Positions 48,668 through 59,803 of a stretch of DNA of 64,000 nt are shown here, in pieces. Positions within the stretch are counted from its first letter, which is position 1. Each line of letters begins with the position of its first letter. A model generated the notes under the pieces. The model worked only from the letters and a program-made list of their open reading frames with translations, was not told the DNA's origin and did not search any database. The stretch is from Hawksworthiomyces lignivorus (lineage: Eukaryota > Ascomycota > Sordariomycetes > Ophiostomatales > Ophiostomataceae): contig NTMA01000071.1 in NCBI GenBank assembly GCA_002917075.1, positions 145,463 to 209,462 of the forward strand, in the 5' to 3' direction. A program made the position numbers and the translations under genes.

Positions 48668-51157
48668 TCATGGTAGATTCGCGAGAAGATTTAGCAGCTT
48701 TGGGTAGTTCGGGGTTCTAGAAAGGTCCAAGTTAGTGAGAAATAATGCAGAATAATATAGGAGGGAAGCCATGGACATCTACTCACCCTAAACCAGTCAC
48801 TGGGTCCCACCCTTTGGCTGCTAAGAATCCTGTTGTTCCGCATCCTGGGTTGGAACCTTGCGTGATGTCGTTGAACACACCCGGGTTCTGATATAGCACT
48901 GGGTTCACAAACCCAAGGGTCCTCTTTCCTCTCGCCAGTCGTTCCTCGTTTACAAGCGTGAGGACGCTTGCCCACACTGGCGCTGCCAACGATGTGCCAC
49001 CAATCGTAGCCCAGTTACCATTTAGGAGCGTTAGGTAGTGGGCGCCGATAGCTGATACGTCCGGGTAACCACGTCCACCAATGTGGAAGACGCCATTGCC
49101 AACGTTGCTAAAGTTGGTTCCGGGATATGTGTAGCCCTGGAAGCCTAGCTCCACCTCACTGAAGTACTGGGCTACCGCCTCCCACTGGTACATGGGCGAG
49201 GCAAAGTAGTTGCTGAAGCCGCCGCCAGAGCCGAACTGGGTAGTAGCACGTTCAGTGAGGAGCGGGGGTGCTTGGGACGTGGGCGACGAAGAGTTGCCTA
49301 CGCTGGACGGCGTGGCCAGGGGCTGGGCCAAGTCAAATTCAGTCGAGCCCACGGCAAGCACGTAGGGGCAGGTCGCCTCGCTCGATGGGTAAAAGATCTG
49401 ACCCTGTTTACCGGCACAGCCGTCCGCATTTCCGCCATCATTCTGGAATGAAGCCACACCTTCGTCTCCGGAAGAGATGACCACAGTGACGCCTTGAAGG
49501 CCGAGCTTCAGGATTTCGGAGCACTGGCGCTGCCAATAGTAAGCCGGCAGATCAGCCTCGCCGCCACCGTAGCTGATGCTGATCACATTGGTCGGTTTAT
49601 ACACTCCACACTGCAGGCTGCCGCTGTAGCCGTTGGGGCCTGGGTCGGGGTATGAAGGGTCAAGGCATTCCGGCTTGACGCAATTTCCAGTTTCGCCAAA
49701 GGCGCTATACTTGCAGTAGGAACCGTCGATGGCGTCAAAGAAAGTATTCCAGAATCCGAGATACGGCGTGTTGGGTGTGGTTTCGTTGACCTGGATCCGC
49801 TCGTCATCTGTTTGGAAGAGAACTGTCTGCTGTGGGTAGATGAGAGGTATTACGGCCTGAAAATCGAGCTCGGCCTCTCCACCTGCGTCTGCAACGTCCA
49901 CAGCTCCGATTGCTCCATCAATGAGTTTATCAATGGGGTATGTACCCTTAGGGATTTCCCTGAAAACATGTCAGCGGAGTTCGTATGATGCGTCAATGAT
50001 TTGCAACTTACGGAGCAACGGCCCCGAAATAGTTGTCCAGGTCGTCTTTGCTGTAGTGCTGGGCAAGAGATTCGAAGATGCCTAACTCGTTGCCCTCGCT
50101 AGCTTTACTGCCCTTTGGAATGTTGTACTGAGCTAGACGTCGTGTTAGATTCTTCACGCTGGCTTCTACGGTGACTGTTATTTTCAGATGCAGGCAACCT
50201 ACCTCGAATACAGTCTGGCGTGACATATTTATAACATGTGCTGCTGTTGATCTGTGGGGGGCTGCTTAGAACGCCCAATACAGTATCAGGACCTTCAACA
50301 GGCAGGGGGGTGGTATGCATGGCTTTCATGCCGGCACGCTTGGCCTTCATCTGCTTCTCTTGCGCTTGCCGGCGTTTCAGTTCCTGCACCTTTCCGGTAT
50401 CCTTCCGCAGCCGGATGCCTGGCGTCACATAGTCAATATGCGGGCGGATATTGTGTGGAAGATGGTAGTGGCTGGCCGCCACATCCCGTGTGCCGGTGTG
50501 GTCATGCTCAAACACATAGTACTCCGTCAGGAAGAGCTCTTCAGCCTCCGCGGCTGTGGCATCGAATTGGATCCACTATCTAGTTAGAGGGTATTCTGAT
50601 GAACAGTTATGACAGAGATTGCTTCATCTTACCTGCTTGTTGGCGGATTGTGTAATGCGATCAATGTTGATGCCGGCGCCGGTTAGCCACGCCACCACGG
50701 CATCGACGCTGGCGCGGTCGGGAGCGAAGAAGTCCACGACCTCCTTCGAGGTCATGTGCTTGCCATAGCTCGGCGAGTTAGGGTCTGAGATGGCCATCAG
50801 GCGCTCGTGCCCTTCGTCCATGTTGTTCTGTTTGAGGCCAATCCGCATCGGCAACAAGGCATCGGCTGGCACGCGCTTCGACGGCTTCCAGCTGCGAGAC
50901 CAGTGCTGCGGCTGGCGCTCATGCAGGGCATGTGTGTTGGGGATATCACGATGATTGTGGGTATGGGTGTGAGTGTGACTAAAGGCCGGGGCGACATGGC
51001 GAGCCTCCGGCTGGTGTTTCTCTGAGCCGACATGGCGAACCGAGTGCGCCTGCCTGCCATTGTCACCCTCGGAGACCGGAACAGGGACAGGACCGGCAGC
51101 TGCTTCGAGGGCTAGGCTGCCGACCAGGGCGCATTGTGCAAGTGTCTGGAACAACAT
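48668..51157 (-). CDS. Sedolisin-family serine-carboxyl protease (tripeptidyl peptidase-like), secreted
   Basis: An acid protease of family S53, made as a secreted proenzyme. Five exons: 51157-50633, 50575-50203, 50132-50012, 49959-48787 and 48716-48668; 746 residues. ATG 51157 starts a signal peptide (MLFQTLAQCALVGSLALEAA). The propeptide (Pro-kumamolisin-like: SYGKHMTSKEVVDFFAPD, WIQFDATAAEAEELFLTEYY) contains a His/Thr run (HTHTHTHNH). The mature part has the catalytic triad of the family: Glu and Asp in GGEAELDFQAV, Ser in GGTSLAAPVWASVL, and the oxyanion Asp in SSGDEGV. The calcium site is at the end (VFNDITQGSNPGCGTTG, GWDPVTGLGTPNYP). All are intact, so it should be active. The tiny last exon is supported by the expected GLGTPNYPKLL junction. 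It could be a TPP or an endopeptidase; sequence alone does not decide. Confidence 0.93.
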
Positions 51158-54100
51158 GATGCGTTCCTCTTTCAATGGAACGTGGATGTTCTCATAAGGA
51201 GTGAAAGAAACTAGGTGTCAAGAGACAGGTATGCTACAATTAAAGGAAAGGAATGACGGGAGAGATTTGACAACAAGTGAGTGACCGATAAAAGCGAGAA
51301 AACGAACGAGTGTATATAAACGAACGAACGACAGCAGAGACCAGAAAAAGAAAAGAAGGCAAGGAGTGAAAGGAAAAAGAAAAGAGAGGCGAGTATGAAA
51401 ATAGAAGGAGGGACACGATGCCTGGGCAAGAAGAAGAAGGAGGGAATGAAGGATAGATAAAAAGAGGAGGTAGGAGAAGAAGGGCGCTGGCAGTGAGAAC
51501 AACAAAGACTGCTGTGCTCTGCACAATGGAACTTGGCAGAGACGATCATCTACGCCGCCCCAGATCGTACGCTCTCTCTCTGTTCTCTTGCCTTTTCTGA
51601 TCATCTCGTCCGACGATGCGAGCTGGGGAGCCCACCTATGAAGATCAACCTAGCCATGACGACTAATACTACCCAGCACAACGGCCGGTGGAGGAATGCG
51701 TCTTTGCACATGTCATTCCTCGTCCGAGCCTCTCCGACAGAAGGCGGAGTGAAGCGACAAAAGAGAGGTGAGAAGACCGCCAAGCTGCCGAGTTGCTTGC
51801 ATTGGCAAGTCCAATGGCAGGGGTTGAGGTCAGTCATTGGAGCCCTTTGAAACAAAAAGTAGATGAAGAAGGGATAGGACCGCAAGCTTATTTTGTTTGG
51901 TACATATAAAAGTTAGGGCGCTCTGCTGGCATGGGATGTACCCTCACAGTCGCACAGGAGATTCGTTGGCTCCCGTTAATTCTTGGTTTTGTTCTTCTTT
52001 TACTCTACCCTTGCTCGCCTGGATCCCGGTTTCTGACTGCAGGCACACGGCGCGTCCAGGTGGCTCGCTGCCGATCTGAGACCCCTCTAATAGTCTTCGG
52101 AGATCCAGCGTAGAAAATCTTGGACGAGAGAAACAGCCCTAGACAAAAAGTACAACTAAACAAAATCTGGAGCCATTAAAAAACCTGATACAAAACCTCA
52201 CTCTCAATCTCGGCTTGCCGCTAGGCGGTACCGGTATAAGCGTAAGGTCAGAAGACCATTGTGTTTCTTCCATGGGCATGCATCTTGTAACTCTTGCCTT
52301 TTTCCATTTCGGTCCATAAGACAAAGCTCCCGTGTAAGTCGAGCTAGCTGACTCTACATACTAGCGAGTTGGGTCCATGGACGATCTCCCTTGGAAATGG
52401 GCGAGAGAAATAAAATGCCCTCAGCAAATTTAGATTTGATGACGCCGGATGCTACATAGTTCTGTGCCGCATATGCTTAATTTTGTTATCTCGTGAGGAG
52501 GTCAACAGAATCGAGCCCAGAGCTTCTTTATCGGGAAGGTCAACAGTAAGACGGATCACAACCTTATGCATAGCGCTCTGATAAAGTGTTCGTTCGAACG
52601 GGGAGAGAGATCGCATATGTACTAGCACATAGCGTACATCTGCTGGCAAAGAAACGCTCAAGCCAGGTTAGCTCCAGCCTGTTCTGGCTCTGGTTGATAG
52701 CGATCATCGCCAGGACCAACCCCCTTAACCTATGGTCTCCGCACCCCACACCTCCCTAGAGAATAGTAGCAGATCGACGCGTTGCATGTTTGTACCGGTG
52801 CTCTAATACCCCAGAGCTTAGGGTCAACAAGTACAAATGTTGGCCTAACTATGCTCCTCACATAATACTTTACGCGCGCCAACTTCACCCCGGTACTCGG
52901 CGTGCTCTCCTATCGGAAGAGGTAATATATGCTTACATACAAAGGAGAGGTGAGAAGTATTAAAAGGGAGTAGCGCTGCATTAACTAACATGAAGAATGC
53001 TGCCCTCCCTTTCCATCCATTTTGGGTTGCTTTCTACAATGTGCCGTAGCTGAGTGTGTAACACACACAGATGCTCATTGCACTGCCCTGAAATGAAAGG
53101 ACACTTGGTAGCTAACGTCTTGTTTTCCTCTTCTTTGGTTTTCGCTGTGTTCTCAGTCTGCTTCACCGAATCTCCTCGGGCAATTTAAGGCGTCGTCTAA
53201 CCAAAAAAAAAAAAAAAAAAAAACCGTTTGTTCCCCGAAGAGACGAACCGTAGCAACGTCGTGGCACGTTGTGGTTGTGTCCCCGGTTGTCGTGCATATG
53301 AAAAAGAAAAGATATTCCGATTCCACAGAGAGTGCCTAACCTGTTCCCCGATGTCTGAAAATAGAAGCGGCACATTCTGGTCGGAGGCTGGTCAATATTG
53401 TAATGTCTCACCTCCCACGGGCTGCTGATTGAGCCTACCTGCAAGGGGCGGCAACTGGCATGCATTTTTGACGCGATATATCGATTAGGAATTCGCGGAT
53501 CTGCTCCGTACGGGAAACCCAACCTTGTTTTGCCGGTTTTCTGCGTTTCGTTCTCTCGTGCCTTTCTCTTTCTGTGCTATCTACATTCCTTTCTCTCCTA
53601 ACCTTACATAGATGCGGGTTTTGATCAGATGGAGGGAAACGGTTCATCCTGTATGAAGTTGAACGATTGAAGGCATATCTCGTGAATGAATTGATAGTAA
53701 AACATTTGCGTGGCGGCGCACTAAGAACGTGGCAGTTATCGTTTGTGACACTTTTGACGTGAGTTTTTTGTCCTTCTTAGGAAAAAACGAGGCCGCGACA
53801 TCCGACAAGGTTTGCTTAAGGTAATGTCATGCGTCCAGCCGCCCAGTTTTCTTTTGGTGTTTTCCAGCCAATAGTCATCTCTTTCTAGAACGAGTTTGTT
53901 TTAAAGTTTCCTACAATTATTGTCAGAGACGCGATGCATCTAACTGGTGAAGGTCAAAGGCGGCTACCGGCTGTGAGCTCCCTTACCTTCTTCTATGAAG
54001 AACACGCTCTCGCCCAGGCCGGCCAGGAGCGGAAATGGAGAGACCTTCTCAGTTCCAACTGCATCCTATGCATCTTGGCGTCTTGATATACTACTCTTTT

Positions 54101-57100
54101 TCTTTGTTTGAGGGGAAGGCACAAGTGTGCCTCCTCCTCTCACCTTTCCCACTTGACTCAGAAGCCAACAGCAAACCCAAATACAACAAACAATCCAAGC
54201 AATCATACACCTGTGATCTTGCTTCAGGAAGTTCTGGACTAGGCCATGCTGCGTGATGTTCCGATCAAAGGCTAGAGACTAAGAGTCCCCCTCTTTGAAG
54301 TAATGTCCTTCATCCCTGGATTTGGGTTCTTTTTGCCATCCTGTTGGGAGTGGGCAGCACAAAGTGGCCAGCTTGCAGAAAAAAACGCCGACCCGTACAC
54401 AGATCGCTTCAGAGCGGATAGGTGAGCTTCCACCACCCAGATTTAGAGGGAAGTAGTTCTCCTCGGTTGACTATCTCTGATGCTGTTCAGCCAGGTTATC
54501 CCAAGGCAGGCTGCAGGCTGCATGCTGCACTCGCTGATGTCGAGATGCGCATATAGTACTGGATTCTGGCTAGAGCTAATGCCATCGAGCTGATTTTGGG
54601 GAACTGCCTTCTACGAAAAGACGCACGCAGAGGATTGCATGCATACCAAGCTATGAGCATTACTCCTAAGCTTCGTCAATGGACTGATGAGGTGCGTCGG
54701 CCATCTAAGAAAGGCATGGAGCACGTAGCCATCAAAGGCTTTCAACGAGAACGGCTTGCAGGTAGAAGGAAGCGAATTGATCAGTCTCAGGCCGGAATAG
54801 TTTCTGTTGCAAACGATGTGTACAGCGCTGCATTCCCGATGCCGTCCACACTTGTATTACTAGCAGCCGGTGTGAGTATGGCGATATCGGTACACTCGCT
54901 GGCCAAGCCACAAGCCGGTGCAGAGGTGCCTATTGTCTGTCAGCATGTGAAGCGCACAGTCTAGAAGCTTTAGAGTGCGTATTCCGCATGCGTCATCCAC
55001 GCAAGGAAGGCAGCTACCTTAACTGGCTATGGCTAGTTGTGTCTTCAAGTTAAAGACGAAATAAGACGCCAAGAGCTGCGTCCTAGGTAGAAAGCAAATG
55101 GTAAACAACCTCCACGAGGATTGAACGAGACATATGCATGTAGCCCTGTATCTGATATCGATAGTTGTTGAAACCATGCTGGTTCTGTTTTAATCTTCGC
55201 TCTATTTTTCACACCTGCATATCATTGTGCTTCCCTCCTCTGCCGTTTGACTGTTTCTTTTTTTCTTTGTTTTCCTTTATTTGGGATGCCTGTTTGCGGA
55301 TTCCCCGAGATGAGAAATAAATTGCGCCTCAGTCTACGCGTTTGCCAATACTCGTAGCCTTGTTTGCTAGACCGATGCTTTTCGTTTGCCTATTTTATCC
55401 TGATTCTCTCTTTATTCTACTTATTGCTCGCGGAAACTCTTTCATTTGCCATCGGGAAGGCTGTGCAAGAGACGGATGCCACAGATAACGCGGCAGCCGA
55501 CGCAGCTGATACGAAGTCAATTTAAGCGGACGCAGCACCTTGCAGCATTGTTCAACCGTATTATCTTATACGAACTGAGTGGTAGGGGTTCACATGGGAA
55601 ACTAAATGTCGTCCTCCCGCCCGGTAGAGGATGCAATCATATCTGCGCACTGTGTTCGTCTGTTCGCCTCTCCTATTCTGGGTACTACACGTGACTATTT
55701 CTCCTTTTTGACTTTGAGCACGTGATAAATCTGCAACAAGGAGACGAAGGTCTTTGTTTAGGAGAACTGATCGTTTTTTTAACTTCATGAGACAGAAAAG
55801 GGCAGCTCATTTCCCAGTAGGTATGACATGTAATCTCATATCGAGGACGTCTCCAGGAAGAGCCGTTGGCTTTGCTCCGTGGCGGACGAAGTGGCAGTTT
55901 CACATTACATATACGAAAGCGCCGTCTTAGAAATCAGAGGCTCGTTTAGGGCGTCGAGCAGTGTGGCCCACTATATGCCCCTATTTCCCATTGTTTGTAC
56001 TCCGTACTGTTGTTTCTCTCGCATGGGGCTCTTGTGGCTTCTGGGGTTGCTTATCCCATTGCGAAATATATGGGAATTCCAAAGCCCCTGAAATGCGGAT
56101 CCTCTTTCTCCTATTTCGACCACACATTGAATTCTCCAGCAACCCTCAGATTTGATATCCTCCACTTAAGCCCCTATTTCTCACCCTGAATTTGTCCCTC
56201 CATCTCAATTGTAAATTACGGCCGTTTCTGACGATAGTGGATTGCCAATAAGCCTTAGACCAAACGTTTGGTCTTGGGGGCAACGGCGAGGGCGGAGACC
56301 GTTTCCCGAGTCTGTCATTTTGACTGCTCGCATAGGCCAGTTCGGCCGACACTGTACCACCAGAGAATAGAACACCAGTGGGCTGCTCGTATGTGCTAGT
56401 TCTCTCGCAAGATACGAACAAGCAAATGCCTGTAAGCATACGGAGTAGAGTTAAGTGGTTGGATATGCTTATTGCTGCGTTGCATCGGGGAATCCGCGTC
56501 CGTGGCTTGTCTAAGTGCCAGCTGAACCTGAACCAAGTTTTGCGTTCCATCGTAGCAGCCAAATCCCGCTGGCCTGTAGCATACAGTGCAGAATTGTATT
56601 AGACTTACTGTATGGAAAACGGGGGTCATCACAGAGCCGCCAGGTTCTGTCTCCCCAGCTAATCCAGCTAATTGACACAGCCCAGAGACGCTAGAAGGTC
56701 GCCACGCGGCTTTCCGGACCAGCAATTGAGTTTTTTCCATATCCCCCTTCGCCTCCCTGCAGCAAGCCTGTTCGCCCAGCACGCACCCTTCCAACACACC
56801 CAGCATTGCGGAGTTAGCGCCATAGTTATAGTGGTTGGCCAGGCCTCTCGTCTTCCTGCATGAGACCCCGCATTCTGGATAGTTACTTCTCTCTTCCAAT
56901 CTAGGCTCATATCGCCTGGAGCCTTCCAACAGGCTCACTAATTATTACTTCATACAGCGTGCGAGGCGTGCCTGTTCCCTGTTTTGTCTACCTGCTACAG
57001 CAACGCCCTCCCGTGTTATACTACCCGTATTAACCTGCTTATCACCGACTTCCCCCCAAAGCCGCCCCAGAGACGGCCTCCCCTCCTTTCCCTCCCAATT

Positions 57101-57498
57101 CCCGCCCATCACCTTAAACTCCAACTGCTGGGCCGCTCACTACAAACACTCTCGACCAGCAAACCCTCTGGACAACAAACAACATCAACATCTACAACTT
57201 GACATCACCCAATCTCAACCTTCCTTTTCCCATCGTCTCTTTTCATCAGGACTACTCTCGACAATAAGGCTGCCTCCTTAGTTGACTATTAATCTTTGAG
57301 GAGCGCTTCCTCGCATTGGCCTCCTTCTCGCCTCTCGACCTCGAATCTCCCCCCTCTTCTTGTCCTTCTTCCTCTTTCCGACCTTCAGCCATCTTCCTCG
57401 GCTTGCCATTCTCGTAGATCTCCTCGACTGAAGTCAATCCGCATCTGCTAGAGTCTCAGAGGCCGCCCTTCCTCTCTTGCTCTATATCGTCGGCAAAT
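51158..57498. other. Gene-poor stretch of about 6.3 kb
   Basis: Bases 51158-51600 are purine-rich on the plus strand, a CT-rich promoter for the sedolisin. The remainder has only short open frames in several phases. An A21 run lies at 53203-53223. Bases 56950-57498 are strongly CT-rich and look like the SCH9 leader. No RNA gene or transposase was recognised. Confidence 0.5.
53203..53223 (+). repeat. A21 homopolymer
   Basis: Isolated run of 21 A. It could be the poly-A end of an old retro-insertion, but no upstream coding remnant or target-site duplication was visible. Confidence 0.8.
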
Positions 57499-59803
57499 AT
57501 GTTTTCGTCGAAATTAACAAAGAGTAGGACTTCCCCTCTGCCAATACCTGCCGCCCGGCGCGGATATTGAACATTCAAACGACCTTCATTCTGCCGGACA
57601 AACCGGACAAGAGATGAGCTGACGCGGTTTTCTTTCTTGCAGAGCTGAAAGAGACCCATCTGGGTCCTCTTGCCAACTTTTCCCGGTCGACATCCACATC
57701 CACCATCACTCCTGAAAAGGACGAGAAGGCTCCACCAGCAGCCGTCTCAAGCACGCCCACCCCGCCAACAAATAACATTGGTAAGCCGAAGCTTCGGCCC
57801 TGTGTCTAACGAGAGAGCTGATGCAACACGAGAAGGATTGGACTTGTTCAGGATGCAGAGTTGTTGACACTTTTTTCTCTTGCTTTCTTTTTTTTGCAGC
57901 CGCCTCAGAAGCATTAGCCCAGACCGATGTCGTGAAGCCGCCCAAGCCCGGCATCCTGGTCGTGACCCTCCACGAAGGCCAGGGCTTTGCGCTGCCCGAG
58001 CAGCACCGCAATGTGTTCAGCCCGCAGCACCAGTCGTCCATGTCGACGGGCAACGCGCTCGCCAGCATGGTGGCCGGGTCGGTGCGGCCGAGCTCGTCGC
58101 AGCGGCCAGCGGGCGGCTTCTCGAACGGCACGAGCCGGCCGCAGACGGCAGGCGGCAGCGGCGGCTTCGGCAACATTCCGACGAACCACGGACGGATCTC
58201 GGGCAAGTACATGCCGTACGCGCTGCTAGACTTTGACCGGATGCAGGTGTTTGTGAACTCGGTGGAGGGCACGCCGGAGAACCCCCTGTGGGCGGGCGAC
58301 AACACGCAGTACAAGTTTGACGTGTCGCGGGTGACGGAGCTGGCGGTGCACCTGTACCTGCGGAACCCCAACGCGACGCCGGGGGCGGGGCGCAGCCAGG
58401 ACATCTTCCTGGGCGTGTGCCGGATCAACCCGCGGTTCGAGAAGAGCGCGCCGTACGTGGAGGACCCGAAGCTGAGCAAGAAGGACCGCGAGAAGGCGGC
58501 GGCGGAGCACGCGAGCCGGGAGCGGCAGCTGGGCTTCGACGGGGTGGAGTGGGTGGACGTGCAGTACGGGCAGGGGCGGCTCAAGATCGGGGTGACGTAC
58601 GTGGAGAACCGGGCGGGCAAGCTGACGATTGACGACTTTGAGCTGCTCAAGGTGGTGGGCAAGGGCAGCTTCGGCAAGGTGATGCAGGTGCGCAAGAAGG
58701 ACACGCGGCGCATCTACGCGCTCAAGACGATCCGCAAGGCGCACATCATCTCGCGGTCCGAGGTGGCGCACACGCTGGCGGAGCGGTCGGTGCTGGCGCA
58801 GATCAACAACCCGTTCATCGTGCCGCTCAAGTTCACGTTCCAGTCGCCCGAGAAGCTGTATTTTGTGCTGGCCTTTGTCAACGGCGGCGAGCTGTTCCAC
58901 CACCTGCAGAAGGAGCAGCGCTTCGACATCAACCGCGCGCGCTTCTACACGGCCGAGCTGCTGTGCGCGCTCGAGTGCCTGCACGGCTTCAACGTCATCT
59001 ACCGCGACCTCAAGCCCGAGAACATCCTGCTCGACTACCAGGGCCACATCGCCCTGTGCGACTTTGGCCTCTGCAAGCTCGACATGAAGGACGAGGACCG
59101 CACCAACACCTTCTGCGGCACGCCCGAGTACCTGGCGCCCGAGCTGCTCATGGGCCAGGGCTACAACAAGACGGTCGACTGGTGGACGCTCGGCGTGCTG
59201 CTCTACGAGATGCTGACGGGCCTGCCGCCCTTTTACCACGAGAACACCAACGAGATGTACCGCAAGATCCTGTCCGAGCCGCTCTACTTCCCCGGCACCG
59301 ACATCGTCCCGCCCGCCGCCAAGGACCTGCTGACCAAGCTGCTCAACCGCAACCCGGCCGAGCGCCTCGGCGCCAACGGCTCCGCCGAGATCAAGGCCCA
59401 CCGCTTCTTCGACGCCATCGACTGGCGCAAGCTGCTGCAGCGCAAGTACGAGCCGGCCTTCAAGCCGAGCGTGGTGAGTACCGGCGACCCCCGCCCTTTC
59501 TCCTCTACCGGCTGCTGTTTTCCTCTTCTTGATCTCGCCGAACCTGCTCTTGCTAACCGCGTGCCTCTTCTTCCCCTCCTCCTCCCCAACCGCCAGGTCG
59601 ACGCGCTGGACACGGAGAACTTTGACCCCATCTTCACCACAGAGGCGCCGCAGGACTCGTACGTGGAGGGCCCGCTGCTGTCGCAGACCATGCAGAACCA
59701 GTTCGACGGCTTCAGCTACAACCGGCCGATCGCCGGCCTGGGCGATGCCGGCGGCAGCGTCCGGGACCCGTCGTTTGTGGGCAGCGTCCAAGACAGCAGA
59801 TAG
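57499..59803 (+). CDS. SCH9: AGC-family protein kinase Sch9 (C2 domain plus kinase)
   Basis: A TORC1-dependent kinase controlling growth, ribosome production and stress response. Exons are 57499-57523, 57643-57780, 57900-59473 and 59597-59803; 647 residues. The start (MFSSKLTKKLKETHLGPLAN, across intron 1) is supported by frame and two good splice pairs. A Ser/Thr/Pro-rich region is followed by a C2-like domain (PGILVVTLHEGQGF to RLKIGVTYVENR, about 75-290), then the kinase: GKGSFGKV (about 306), ALKTIRK, YRDLKPENILL (about 421), DFGLCK, activation loop TFCGTPEYLAPE (about 457). The AGC C-tail ends with the hydrophobic motif FDGFSYNRP (about 615), the TORC1 phosphosite in yeast Sch9. It is shorter than yeast Sch9 (824) at the N-terminus, as in other filamentous fungi. 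All catalytic residues are present. Confidence 0.93.

Noticed and set aside
52594..52605. GTTCGTTCGAACG palindrome resembling a tRNA B-box
   Set aside because: No A-box or acceptor stem at the right distance.
56396..56938. 180-codon minus-strand open frame
   Set aside because: No recognisable domain and overlapped by several other frames.
58226..59791. 521-codon antisense open frame over SCH9
   Set aside because: Same composition effect; the sense strand is a well conserved kinase.
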